Below the pieces are notes generated by a model. The model was not told the DNA's origin and did no database searches. It was given only the letters and a program-made list of their open reading frames with translations. A DNA stretch of 64,000 nt from Cydia pomonella (lineage: Eukaryota > Arthropoda > Insecta > Lepidoptera > Tortricidae). The stretch spans positions 27,387,204-27,451,203 of the forward strand of contig NC_084706.1 in NCBI RefSeq assembly GCF_033807575.1. The letters run 5' to 3'. The translations under genes were made by a program, and so were the position numbers. Position 1 is the stretch's first letter. Each line of letters starts with the position of its first letter. Of the stretch, positions 1 to 11,600 are shown piece after piece.

Positions 1-276
1 CGATCTTTTAATGATCTTTCCAAGATCTTAAACGTGTCTTAATCATTCTTCGAATCGGGCCGAATCTCATTAGCTCATTACTCATGTAAATAATGTAATT
101 ATGTATATGTATATTGTAGTTATATAATAAGAAGTTATTACGTACGCAAAAAGGCACATCATAGCTGTTTCTTAGAATACTATGTTACCACTTTATTCAT
201 GTACCTGTGATGAACGAATAATTGAATTGAACGAAATCGTTATTTGGGTATAAATGAATAAATATTGGACATTCAT

Positions 277-478
277 AACTAAGCCCTACAGTAAGCTCAT
301 GAAGGCTTGTGTTGTGGGTACTGAGACAATGATATATTTAAATACATACAGAAAACATCCATGCCTCAGGATCTATGCTCTATTGCTCAACACACAAAAT
401 AAATAAATGCCTTTACCAGGATTTGAACCCGGAACCATCGACTTCGTAGGCAGGGTCAATAGCGACTAGGCCAAAACT
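277..478 (-). mobile_element. SINE A, diverged copy
   Basis: Reads on the minus strand as a tRNA-like head (B-box-like GGTTCAAATCC) followed by the body shared with the cleaner copies at 33126, 35777, 41772 and 58532. The AT-rich centre is shortened and many bases differ, so this is an old copy. Confidence 0.6.
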
Positions 479-491
479 TAATGGATATACA

Positions 492-645
492 TGTAGTACA
501 ATACAATACTCTTTATTGAACACCTCACATAGTTGACAATAAATGTACAGAAACAAACAAAAACAATTTGATAGAGGTAACAACAGGCGGTCTTATCGCT
601 TAAGAGCGATCTCTTCCAGACAACTTTTGGGTATCGGAGACAATA
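492..645 (-). mobile_element. LINE 3' end, family T (stem-loop type)
   Basis: On the minus strand this carries a perfect 6-bp stem (ATCGCT / AGCGAT, 595-610) followed by AAGACCGCC and, further on, an AATAAAG polyadenylation-type signal. Related ends lie at 16411, 30308 and 37700. I read it as the 3' UTR end of a non-LTR element or a dependent SINE; the parent element is unknown. Confidence 0.5.
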
Positions 646-1004
646 TAATTACATTATTATTTATTATTATTTTTATATTTTATTTTTATTGTAGTACAAA
701 TTTAAAACTTCCAATAGTCAAATCCTTATAGTTTTTGAGAAATAAAAATAACAAATTCGTTCATTATGAATCGTTCGATGTTTCATAAAGAATACCTAGA
801 CATTACTCTACCCTATCTTCATTTCTTAATAAAATAGAATGAAATACACAAACAATAATGATACGTTCGAGTTCTTTTGAATGAATGAATGAGTGGTGAA
901 CATGAATAAGCAGAAAAGAAATGGCTTACATTGTTCCCTACAAACAAAAACAGTCCACAGGAAACGACATTTCTTTCAAAAAGGCAGCATAAAATAGTTA
1001 TTTG
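646..1004. other. unassigned AT-rich sequence
   Basis: No open frame, tRNA-like motif or inverted repeat that I can support. Confidence 0.4.
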
Positions 1005-1012
1005 TGTCCCAA

Positions 1013-1113
1013 GGGAGGAAAAGTAGGAAATTGCGTGCCGCGTGTAAAATTGTTACCCGAGCCGAAGGCGACGGTGGCAAACATGCGGGATGGAATATCC
1101 TACGTTTCCTCCC
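1013..1113. repeat. GC-rich short inverted repeat
   Basis: GGGAGGAAAAGTAGGAAATT at 1013-1032 is repeated with a few mismatches in inverted orientation at about 1094-1113. The unit sits in an unusually GC-rich island (about 1005-1235) containing a GGTGGT run. It could be a small foldback element. The overlapping 70-codon frame is glycine-rich only because of the GGT run and is not called a gene. Confidence 0.4.
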
Positions 1114-1289
1114 GCGGTGCGCATGGTGGTAGTGGTGGTGGTGGTGCGTGGTGGTTTCTGCTCGACAGAGGCGGAAAGCGGCAACTTCGTTTAGCGCACC
1201 GGGAACAAAGTTGACGCTTTCCGCCCGGAGGGCTGAAAAAATGTTATCAGTCCTACATTAAAAAATAAATAATATTTTCTTGGAACGAA

Positions 1290-1916
1290 ATGTCATATTT
1301 AGTAGTACTTTTCACCACACTAGCTCGTGTGCGTGTACCTTATTCTTCAAAAACTGATGAGAAAGTTGCATTTTATCCACAAGAGTGGCAAACTATTTTG
1401 ATGCAAATATTGTGTTGTTTTCTCATGTTGACAAATGGAACTGACTTTTTAGTGATGATTTTGAAAAGTTACACATTTAATAGCGTTCAGTTGGATTTGA
1501 TTTCTAATGTTTTAGAGTTATGCCTTGATCACACGTACAGAGTGCAGACTTGCATAGTAATAAGACAGCATATTGATACTTGGTCGAGAGAGTGGGGTAT
1601 GTATTTACATGCATTTTCTTTTCCTGACCAATCAGTTCACTTTCGAGAAATTCGTCAGTACGTCAACGTGAAGAGCAAAAACAGAAAAAAAATTGAAACA
1701 CATTTGGCGAGTGGCGAATGGTCGTGTTCATACCTGTCGAGTGGTGAGTGGGTCGGCGGTGCTGCGAGGAGTGCGGGGGTGGGCACTCGTCCTAGTAGAC
1801 AAAACAAGTTCCGAGTGACTCGCTCATCATTTTGCTGTGACGATACTCGGTACGTGGCTCTCAAGATTCTACTTTTCAAACCAATTTCAATTTCGGGATA
1901 TTTCACTTGCTATTAG
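1290..1916 (+). CDS. unclassified 208-codon open frame
   Basis: An ATG-to-stop frame of 208 codons with no domain I recognise. The first half is hydrophobic, with a possible membrane-like stretch around residues 38-60. The second half is basic and then Ser/Gly-rich, covering a GAGTGG-type imperfect repeat near 1708-1760. A shorter frame on the other strand overlaps the end. It has none of the RT, integrase or zinc-knuckle motifs of the neighbouring elements. It may be a chance frame, an exon, or part of an unknown repeat. At this base composition a frame this long is uncommon by chance, but that is only a rough estimate. Confidence 0.2.
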   Translation: MSYLVVLFTTLARVRVPYSSKTDEKVAFYPQEWQTILMQILCCFLMLTNGTDFLVMILKSYTFNSVQLDLISNVLELCLDHTYRVQTCIVIRQHIDTWSREWGMYLHAFSFPDQSVHFREIRQYVNVKSKNRKKIETHLASGEWSCSYLSSGEWVGGAARSAGVGTRPSRQNKFRVTRSSFCCDDTRYVALKILLFKPISISGYFTCY

Positions 1917-2919
1917 CACGAGGAATTAAACAAAATGTCTGTGAAGTTGGCATATCAAAGTCGTAGCAAAGTCTAGCAGATCACATTTTAATTGGAGTTC
2001 TAACAGCATGCACCATAGTTCTAGAGTTCCTGATACTTTATAGCAATAGGTCTGATGTTTTTATCATAAAAACCAATACTATGGATTTTAACCAAATTAT
2101 ATACTAACTTCACACACTAGCATATCATTTAGTTACAAATGAAATTAAAAAAATTGTATTGCCTTATTATATGATAAAAAAGAGTTCCTGAGACAAAAAA
2201 AGCATCTCTGTGCTTCATTACATTTTTGAATTATTTTTAAATTCTATGATATTCTAACTTTACACGTGCCATGCTGATGTAATTTAACAAGACACAAACA
2301 TATATTTGGTTTCAAACGATAGCTCTTGTTATATTGTTCGTAGAACTCAGGAGTTCTTGGAGTTCTCGGTCCTAAATCAAGCGAGGAACCCAGAAAAAAC
2401 GTAACTTTCATAATCTTCAAATTAAACAATAATCATGTGAAAAAAACTAAGTTCTAGGCATGTTTTGGGTCTAAAATTATAGCTGTGAGTCTAAATTAAA
2501 ACAAATACCTATATTTTTCCCTGTCTCACATAGAAGAGTGGTTAGTCACCTTTTTAACATTGAATTTTTTGTCGAAATACTTTGTTTCTAACTCACGGTT
2601 TGACCCGGCAATCGTCACGTCCCGTGTATTACTCGCTGCAGTCGATATGACTGTTACGTGCCTGCAATACATCTCGATATGGTACAATCTTCAAAAATAT
2701 GTATACATGTTACACCTTATTACGGTTGATTAAGGTTCAAAAGTGTTTATATGTTTTTGACGAGGACACACTCGTTGTCAGTATGGCCGTGTTGTGATTT
2801 GAATTTTAAGAGAAATCTGGTCATATCTAATATTCTTATTGCATTTTCTAACAGGTATTAACTGCACAATATATGTTTAACAAATTTGTAACTTGTACAG
2901 AATTAAATAATGTAAAATT
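1917..2919. other. unassigned AT-rich sequence
   Basis: About 1 kb with no recognisable coding sequence. The trimer-like word GAGTTC recurs (2000s, 2340s) without forming a clear array. Confidence 0.4.
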
Positions 2920-3080
2920 ATTATTCAATAAAATCATTTACAATTTCATTATTCATAATTCAAAAATGTATTCTGCAAGTAGGCCTCAAGGGCTCTTTTA
3001 CAATTCAATACAACATTTATAGTAACATCATATAGTGACATGAAAAATACATAACAACATTTATAAATATAACGGCCAAT
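2920..3080 (-). mobile_element. LINE 3' end, family K
   Basis: On the minus strand GAGCCCTTGAGGCCTACTTG is followed by a GAATA-type signal and an AT tail. Similar ends occur at 31202 (-), 48800 (+) and 60622 (-). The parent element is not identifiable from this piece. Confidence 0.4.
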
Positions 3081-3189
3081 ACCTGGGGTAAACATTACAT
3101 TATAATAATTTAAAAATAAAAAAATACTTCAATACAACAGAGATGTCGTCTCTATGGTTAATAATACATTACATCTTGCCGAATGAGTT

Positions 3190-3384
3190 GTGGGGCAAAG
3201 TCACTACAGAGCCCAAAAACTCGAATCAGGGATCTGGCAGACCTCACCGGCGATAGCGGGATGAACTGGACTCCTTCTTGAAGAAGTGGCCAGACAGCAC
3301 TAAACAGAGATCAGTGGAGAGATTGGGGGGAAGCCTTTGCCCAGCAGTGGGACACGACAGGCTCCAAATAATAATAATAATAAA
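3190..3384 (+). pseudogene. RTE-type LINE C-terminus, frameshifted
   Basis: One frame reads RRYRDELDSFLKKW after a broken Arg-rich start; after a shift near 3292 another frame reads NRDQWRDWGEAFAQQWDTTG and then a stop. The pattern R(R/Y)(W/R)xDEL...W...NRxxWR...AFAQQWD is the familiar end of RTE-group reverse transcriptases. The stop is followed at once by an AATAAT simple repeat, as is usual for RTE 3' tails. It is 5'-truncated and dead. Confidence 0.65.
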
Positions 3385-3959
3385 TAATTACCAAGCGGAG
3401 TCTGCCTTAGTTTTTCTCTCTTTTCAAAGGTACATTTTGTAGATATCAATAATCAAAGACTTAACAACAGATTTCAAAGACAAAATACCGCTCCATATAG
3501 GAATTATACAAACTTGTCGCTCCCATACAACCGAAGTTGTGTATGAAGCAGTAGATATTCTCTACTTTCGTCAGTAATTACTATGATTATATTGCTGTCC
3601 CGTTCATGATGCCGGCGGTCAATAACACTGTGCAAGCGGCACAGCAATATGATTACACGTGTGCGATAGAGATAGTAATAAGTTGGTCAGTGTACGGAAT
3701 TCTTCATGCTTAGCGTCCTGACTATTCCAAGCACTCTTAAATAATGCTTTATCACTTAAAGACGCAATAACTTTTCTCCGCATTTATGCTCTGTGTTTGA
3801 GCACTGCTGCGTTACGAGTTTTTAATGGTTTACTTTATGGCTGCTGAGATTACCGTCCTTACTTACCTTGGAGACGAAAGTTTTACTTAAGGTGACGCAT
3901 CGATAAACAATAAAGTCTAAAATGCATCGCTTGCTTGCTTCCCGAAATCCGCACTCATC
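3385..3959. other. unassigned, with a weak foldback
   Basis: Mostly unexplained. An imperfect inverted repeat lies at about 3578-3660, where TGATTATATTGCTGT is mirrored by ACAGCAATATGATTA. It may be a small MITE; ends and target duplication were not found. Confidence 0.35.
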
Positions 3960-4100
3960 CTGATACTCCACGCGTAGAGCAAATAGGTATCTCATAGGTA
4001 AGCGTGCTCCACCGTAGACCGCATCATCACTTACCATCAGGTGTGATCGTGGTCAAACGCCTGCCTATCCTCCATTAAAAAAAAAAAAAAAAAAAAATTG
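3960..4100 (+). mobile_element. 5'-truncated LINE 3' end, poly(A) tail
   Basis: Matches the last 120 bases of the LINE fragment at 48011-48460 (shared words AAATAGGTATCTCATAGGTA and CGCCTGCCTATCCTCCAT) and ends in about 20 A. This is a severely 5'-truncated insertion from the same CR1/Jockey-like family. Confidence 0.65.
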
Positions 4101-4463
4101 CTTTTGCGCTAGCTTATTCTATAAGGTCGTATGCGGCAAAACGAGTTTTAGCGTTTAAAGTGAAAAAAAAGAAGCAATCAAAAAATCACAAACTACAGAC
4201 TTGAAGTGTGTATTTAGACTAATTCACATGGAAAATGTAGATGCTTGAATCGGTCCCATTTGCCTGTACAATGAAACTGTTTGTTTAAAAAGAGGCATCT
4301 TTGATACGATTCTCTCTGCTATAAAAGTTAACCAATCGTGTAACGGTAACTGCAGAAATGAAGTCGATGACATGAATAACCAGTTCACCAAACAATACTT
4401 TTATTAGTTTTGTAACTGCTGTGATAAATCAGGATACCTGACGCCAAAATTGACAATGCGTCG
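4101..4463. other. unassigned sequence
   Basis: No supported feature. Confidence 0.4.
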
Positions 4464-5070
4464 TCTTAAAGGTACCGTTCCAATTAAAACTACATCAGCA
4501 TTACTGCAGCAGTAATGCGGTGCGATTGAAAAGCTGCCTCAAAGATGAGATTTAAATTAGATTTATTTATTTCACAACATATGATTACAGTACAAATTAC
4601 ATTAATGTCAAATGAATCTATATTGTCATCGTCAGAAATCAATTTAAATAATAGCAAGATAATCCAAATAAATTCATTTCATTAATTATAGATAATAAGG
4701 AAAATTTCACCTGAAAAGGATCGTGTAAGAAATATCAATAATAAACAAAGACTATGTGAAATCGGTATGCGATTATAAATTATACAGTTATGTCAAGAAA
4801 ATAACATAATCGCTTGAACGGTGTATCGGATGTTTCTGTCCTTATTTCTGCAGGTAATCGCTCATATAAGTAATGTCGCGCTGCAATACAGCTGCAGTAA
4901 TGATGCTAACTGCATTGCTTCAGGAGATGGTAATTTTATCGAGATATTTTTATTTTATGTTGTTGTTGCGTGTAGTTTTGAAATTTGCGGCAGCAATGAA
5001 GTCGGCAGTAATAATATATCGTGCTGCTGCAGTAACGTTTTCTAGTCCGTATCCAAACGGCACCTTAAAG
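4464..5070. mobile_element. family Q element rich in GCAGTAA words
   Basis: The left end TTAAAGGTACCGTTCC and the reverse complement of the right end (TTTAAGGTGCCGTTTGG) look like a diverged terminal inverted repeat. CTGCAGTAAT-like words occur near both ends (about 4502, 4890, 5003, 5027) and continue more weakly to about 5180. This resembles a non-autonomous DNA transposon with repeated subterminal sites. The 178-codon frame over its right part comes from the repeat and is not called as a gene. Confidence 0.4.
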
Positions 5071-7288
5071 GTTAATTTCAGTTGCGAATGCATTGCCACG
5101 AGCAATGGTTATCACCATCACTGTTGCTGTAAATTTTCTTGCCGCATTGCCGTCGCGATTGCAGTGATTAAAGTTATTAGTAAAATAAATACTGGAAACA
5201 TATTTTTGTATAATTGTGTGTGTTGCGTAAAACACCAGCGTCACACGTACAAATCAATCGTCTTTCGGCTTCGTTTTTGGCAGATTAGCCGTATCAGTGG
5301 GGCGCTACTTCTCCTTTCGGCTTTTCCCGGTTCCGTTCGGCTCAGAATTGCTCCGAGCAATTATAAGGGTTGGCACAACTTGACATCCCACGTGTACGAT
5401 CACAGATAAGATAATGACCTGAATTTTGACAATCTTATCCACTCACATGATTCCGATTTTAACGAAAGGTGCCCTGAATTGCTCTGCCATTTCGCAGATA
5501 CGACGGCACAGTGTCGTGATATCTTCAAAAATCGATAACTTTGCTTCTGCTTAAGCATTTGGAATATTTTTTTCGGTTTTATAATGGTAAAGAAACAAAG
5601 AAATTTATTTTCTTACTTAAGCTATTTGCTGTTATAATAAAAATATTTATTAAAAATTCACGAAATTTACCCAAAGGAATAATTTCCGAGTTATTGTAGA
5701 AAACTATTTTTAATAAAAAATCTAAATCGATAACATATCTTTTTTTTAAATTCAATTTAAAGAAGGCTTAATAAGCTTTTAATCGATACTAAAAACCTTG
5801 AAAGCTCACCTATAAAATTGCAGAGTAAAACTGATTCAAATTCTGATAAGGAACTTTCGAATTGCTCCACCTGGCGTGTAACTATGTGCTATGTTCGTGA
5901 TTTTTTTGTGGCTAATTTAGACACTGAAGTACAAAAATATAGTAAAAAACCGTTTAAGACACTAATTACCTTGAAATAAAATACATAATTTATGTAATTA
6001 CCACAATGATAGTGGCTTTATAACTTAAAATTACAAAAGAGTATTTACATACCTACTAAACTTTGGTGTTTTTAAAACGGCCGATCACCAACAACCGAAC
6101 TAACTTATAACTACACTAACACGTATAATATATACACCATAACATACACTTTACAACAAATTAAGCACAATAAGCAAATAGTAACTATTAACACATGAAA
6201 TTATACTGATTACAAACGTAAATAAACAAACAAACTGACCTGCGCCATGTCAAAAACAAAGATGGCTACCTATTTAGGTCGGAGACACAACAGTCGCGCG
6301 GTGCAGATGTTCAACAGAAATAGGAACTTTTAACACATTCACTGCCAGACGAAAAACGGCAAGCTACCCCAGGATCCGGGCAATATAGCAACGATGTACA
6401 GAAATGCTTTAAGCAACCAGAGTTGCTGTGTTTATACTTACAATTTTCCGTCACATGGTTTGTTCGCTAATCCTGGATAATACACAGTGATTTAATGCAT
6501 TTTATTGTTTATTAATGTAATTTAATAATCGAACTATTTAATGACTATAGGTTGCTCAAGATATATTTGGTAATCATAGAAATCTAGGGCATTAAAATAG
6601 GAAACACGCCAAAAATCTACAGAGTTATTGGTTTGAAGTGAGATTTTATGGTCATCAATATTAAGTAGGTCTAAAATATAGTTTTAATCTAATAGACCAA
6701 TAAACGCGGAGTAATTTAATATATAATACTAACAGAAATATGTAAATTTGAATACTTACGGCATTTTAAAACACGCAGCAACTTTTAACACACGCACTTT
6801 TCCGAACAACTTGCAAAGTGACATAGATAAAAAATACTGTGGTTATGTCTATGTGGTTGAAACATTTTTTAAATATTGTCACGTTGGTATTCTGTGTTTT
6901 AATAATTGTTTACACCATATCTGTGCAGCCCTTCACAGATAAGAAATAAAAAACCGCATACACTCCGTTCGCAACTCGAGTTGCGACGATGATTTTAGAG
7001 GTGCGAAATGTTGAAACCTTAGTTGCTGGAATCATGTGAGTGGCTAAATGGCCGAAAGGGATAGTGCCATACATTAGAAAGGAACAGCATAATTCGTCCC
7101 TGAATCGGTGTCAAAGTACGGTTTTGTAGGAATCATTTCTGGTAGTACTATTGTTTATTCTGAGGCCGTGTAGTGACTATCAGTCTATGTGTAATCAGTC
7201 AAATGTCATAGGTCAATGGTTCAATCCGTCACTCATTTTCAGGTAATTGACAGTGGTGCCCACTTTTTTTTAAATATTTTTTTTTTAA
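5071..7288. other. unassigned AT-rich sequence
   Basis: About 2.2 kb without a supported gene. A more GC-balanced block (5220-5410) looks like a dispersed repeat but has no second copy in the window. At 6330 the string TTAACACATTCACTGCC resembles one end of a TTAA-type element; no matching end was found. Confidence 0.35.
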
Positions 7289-7539
7289 TATTATAGGACA
7301 TTATTACACAAATTGACTAAGTCCCACAGTAAGCTCAATAAGGCTTGTGGTGAGGGTACTGAGACAACGATATATATAATATATAAATATTTATAAATAC
7401 TTAAATACATAGAAAACACACATGACTCAGGAACAAATATCCATGCTCATCACACGAATAAATGCCCTTACCAGGATTTGAACCCGGGACCATCAGCTTC
7501 GTAGGCAGGGTCACTACCCACTAGGCCAAACCGGTCGTC
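7289..7539 (-). mobile_element. SINE A, near full length
   Basis: Minus-strand copy with the full head (GACGACCGGTTTGGCCTAG as the A-box region, GGTTCAAATCC as the B box) and the ATATATA-rich body ending in AATGTCCTATAATAT. The tRNA-like internal promoter implies RNA polymerase III transcription and dependence on a LINE for insertion. Confidence 0.8.
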
Positions 7540-8427
7540 ATTTTCCCACTTCAAGGTTATAATCAGTGATCGTGGTTATAATCAGCGGTTGCCACTCGGG
7601 GTCAATGGCCTCAATAACTGCTTATTTAATATCGTATATTGTATAAATAGTATTAAATCGCATTATAAAAGCGTTTTTTTTTTTTCAAGCTTTTAAAAAC
7701 GCGGGCTTAATGACGTATCCATATTATTATTTTAACTTGATATACTTCACTGCGGTGTGGCATCCTTAACCCCGATCACTGTTTATAATTTTTCTTACCT
7801 CAAATATTTATTTCGTTCAACAGTTCTAGTTTTTTTAAAGCTTCTTGTACTAATCCGTAAGGAAATTTTTGTTGCTTGTTTCTGACTTTAGTTAACGTCT
7901 CAAGCAGACTGCTTATCTCTTTAATTTCCTTAAGTACCGCATTACGAGGATTGCCACTAGTGATGTCGCGGGAATCTTCCTAGCTAGAATTGTTCCCGGG
8001 AATATTTCATGTCCTCGAAGACTTAACAAAACGTCCTGATTCGAAGAATAAGATACGATAACGTAAGTTCTGGTTTAGATAAGTTCTCATTTAGATATCT
8101 TTTTGTATGTCGTATAATTTACAGAAGCAGCTCGATTCAGGCAACCAATATCACTTTGACGTTAGAACTATTTTACGCTACGCATTTTTTAAATCCGTTT
8201 TTGCACTTTAATAATATAAATTTAATCTTGTAAACTACCATGAAAAATGCTTAGGCAACAGCATAAACTATAACTAGGTTAACATAAATATGTATCAGAG
8301 AAGCCAATTACAGGTTTCCACAGACAGGATACAAAGGTAGGCATATTATAAATTACTTAAACACATTACAAACGCCAAATATGCTATGAGAAAAGAATGT
8401 AGTAATTTGTTTCTTATTTAAATTAAA
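7540..8427. other. unassigned AT-rich sequence
   Basis: No supported gene or repeat, apart from a T-run near 7675. Confidence 0.4.
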
Positions 8428-8443
8428 ATTAATATTTAAATTA
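8428..8443. repeat. candidate 16-bp target duplication, left copy
   Basis: ATTAATATTTAAATTA is identical at 8428-8443 and 13885-13900. The pair brackets the LINE tail that contains the Gypsy element. Because the sequence is pure A/T, chance similarity is possible. Confidence 0.4.
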
Positions 8444-8464
8444 GTCAAGATTTAATTATAAGTT

Positions 8465-8574
8465 TGTTATATTCGGGAAGGGCGCGAGTGAAACAACCGA
8501 TGGCTATAGACACACTGGTTTATTACATGTAGTAAATGATGCGGGGTGGTGCGCTCACGCACACATACATAACA
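8465..8574 (-). repeat. 3' LTR of the Gypsy element
   Basis: A 110-bp terminal repeat starting TG and ending CA, identical by eye to 12774-12883. In element orientation this is the 3' LTR. Confidence 0.95.
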
Positions 8575-8585
8575 ATCCTCCCCAT
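8575..8585 (-). promoter_or_regulatory. polypurine tract
   Basis: On the element strand ATGGGGAGGAT lies directly against the 3' LTR, the expected primer for plus-strand DNA synthesis in LTR elements. Confidence 0.75.
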
Positions 8586-8611
8586 AGTTTACAACTAGCC
8601 TAGATACAGGA

Positions 8612-11600
8612 TTACTTAAAATAGGGTTTATAATTAACTTTGGGACGGTTCCGTTTGACTCTGTCCTGACCGACAGTGGTAGACGGATGGGGTACATTTG
8701 GTTCATCTGGCCCTTCTACTGGGGTGTCGTCCGACTCGGCGTCCTCGAACTGTTCCTGTGGGTCGTCGTCGGGCGGCGGCAAAGGACCTGGTAAATCCGC
8801 GCCTTCTGGGCTTAGGTCGGCTATTTGGCCGCCTTCTCCTCCCCCATTATTTTGCATTTCGCTGCCGGCAGTAGTACACGTAGATGGAAGGTTTTGTTCT
8901 GATGAAAATAAATTTTCCAGAGAAATGTCATCTAGAAACGAACCGTCCTCTTGTTGTCCCTTGTATAACATTAATTGATCTTTATGTTTTTTATGCTTAT
9001 CTAAATGTTCACAATCTTTTACTAAATATACAACTTTTCCCAACTTTTCCATAATAACACCCTTACACCATGTAAACTTGTTATTATTAAAGTTCTTTTT
9101 ATATAAAACCTTATCGCCTATCTTAAATTCTTGTTTATTTTTACCACTATACGCTTTACTCTGTAAACACTGTTGATTTTTGACATAATTATCCAATGAC
9201 GTGTGCGAGGGGGACGCAGGCGAAGGGTTAAGTAAATCAAGACGGGTCCGAAGTTTGCGGTCGAAAACTAGTTGAGCAGGCGAGTGCCCCGTCGTGGAAT
9301 GTATTGAATTCCTGTAGTCAAAAAGATATTTTTGCAACTTATTTGTACAATCTTTTATGCTTTTACTATCTATTAGACAGGATTTAATTCCCTTTTTGAC
9401 TATTTTCACTGAACTCTCTGCTTGACCATTGCTAGCCGCGTGGTACACCGGGGACGTCACCGGTGTTATGTCGTTCAACAAGCAAAAATCCTTAAACTCT
9501 TGTGACGTAAATGCGCGCCCGTTATCACTAACTATCACTTGCGGTAACCCAAACCTAGCCATAAACTCGTACAACTTCTCGCACACAGCCGACGTATTAG
9601 TACCATTCTTCATATTATATACCTCAACCCATTTACTATGAGCATCTACGATGACTAAGTAAGTATTGCCATTAATTGGGCCCAAAAAATCTACATGGAT
9701 CCTCGTAAAGGGATCCGTTGGGAATTTCCAAGGAGCTAACGGTGCACGACTGGGAGCAGGCCTCAACTTAATACAAGTTTCACATGAACCTATCATTCGT
9801 TCAATCTTTTCGTCGATCTTGGGAAACCAAAATTTGGACCGAGCCTCCGCTTTTGTTTTAACTATTCCTAAGTGAGAATTATGTAACTCCGATAACGCGC
9901 GTGACTGCAAAGTCGCAGGAATCACGACCTTATGGCCTCTCATCAAACAGCCGTTTTCATAAGCTAACTGCAATCTACATTGGAAATACGGTTTTAACCT
10001 ATCGTCATTAATTTTCTTAGGCCAGCCTTTACAAACGTAACCTATCACCTTACTTAAATCTGGGTCAATCTTTGTTTGTTTACGCAACTCGTCCGTAGTT
10101 AATGGTAAGCAACCTTCGATAACAAAATTGATGTATGACGCGCGATCATCTGTTGTTAACGGGTCTTGTCCCTCCCCGCGCGCGCGCTCCCGCTGTGGCC
10201 CTCCGCTGTTATCGCTGTCGTCAGGTAAACAAGCTCGAGACAGATAATCCGCACTATTCATGGCACTCCGTATATATTCAATTTTATAATTATACGCGCT
10301 TAAAAAAATAGCATACCTTTGCAACCGATTAGCAGTAACTTCGGGAATGCCCTTATAAGGCCCGAAAATGGAGATTAGAGGTTTATGGTCGGTTCGTAAA
10401 ATAAAGGGCACCGACCTCCCAAATAAATATTGATGGTAACGTTTAACTGCGAACACGATTGCCGTGGCTTCTTTTTGAAGTTGCGAATAATTTTTTTCTG
10501 CCGCGTTAAGAGTACGTGAAGCGAATGAAATAGGCCTTTCGCTGTTATCTGGCTGTATTTGACTCAAAATGGCACCAAGACCGTGAGGTGATGCGTCAAC
10601 GGTTAGAACTAGATTCTTATTTGGGTCAAAATGGGCTAAAACCTGATCCGAAGCTAGGCTTTTTTTTATTTTTTCAAATGCTCGATCATGCTCCTCTCTC
10701 CAGCACCACTTGACTCCCTTCTTCAACAAATCATACAAAGGTGAAAGTATCATGGATGCCCCTTGCACAAAATTACGGTAGTAGTTTACTAAACCTAAAA
10801 ATGATTGCAATTTATTTACATTGGTCGGTACTGGGGCTTCCAGGATTGCTTTTACCTTGTCCGGTGATTTGTGAAGTCCGTTTTTATCAATTATGTAGCC
10901 TAAATATTGCACCTTGTCTTGAAAAAATACGCATTTTTCTTTTTGCAAAGTTAACCCTGCGTTTTCTAATCTTTTTAAAACTGCGTTTAATCTTTGCAAA
11001 TGTTCAGTGTCGTCTTTACCGGTTATCAATATAACATCCAGTAAACACAGTACTCCGTCCATTCCACTAAGCAAATTATCAATCGCGCGCTGAAATATAG
11101 CCGGGGCACTAGCCAACCCAAAAACTAAGCGTGTGTAGAAAAATAAACCACGATGCGTATTTATGCAGGTAAGATGCTGTGACTCCGGCTTTAACTCAAG
11201 CTGAGTGTACGCGGAAGATAAGTCTAGCTTTGAGAACGTTTGTCCTCCGTGTAATTTAGCAAACAACTCTTTTATTGTGGGTAACGGATATTGCTCCACA
11301 CACAGCTGCTTATTAATGCTGACCGAATAATCAGCACAAATACGCATGGTGCCATTATTTTTTAACACCGGAACTATTGGAGATGCGTATTCCGAATACT
11401 CAACAGGCTTTAACACACCTAGACTTACTAAGCGGTCTATTTCCTTGTCCACTTTTCCTTTTAGTGCAAATGCTAACGGTCGCGCTTTAAAAAAAACCGG
11501 TTTCGCGTCTGGTTTAAGCTGCAACCCTACCTTGTACTTATTAAATAGGCCTAAGTTATCTGAAAACACTGCCGGATAATTACTTTGCAATATTTCTAGT

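Noticed and set aside
4873..5409. 178-codon frame as a gene
   Set aside because: It overlies the GCAGTAA-type repeat and its Ala-rich stretches follow from that motif.
6330..6400. TTAA-type element end (TTAACACATTCACTGCC)
   Set aside because: No matching inverted end was found within the window, so the element cannot be delimited.
8465..8611. Envelope gene that would make the Gypsy element an errantivirus
   Set aside because: Only 26 bp separate the pol stop from the purine tract; there is no room for an envelope frame.
8676..8978. Ser/Gly/Pro-rich plus-strand frame
   Set aside because: Antisense shadow of the Pro/Asp-rich tail of the Gypsy polyprotein.
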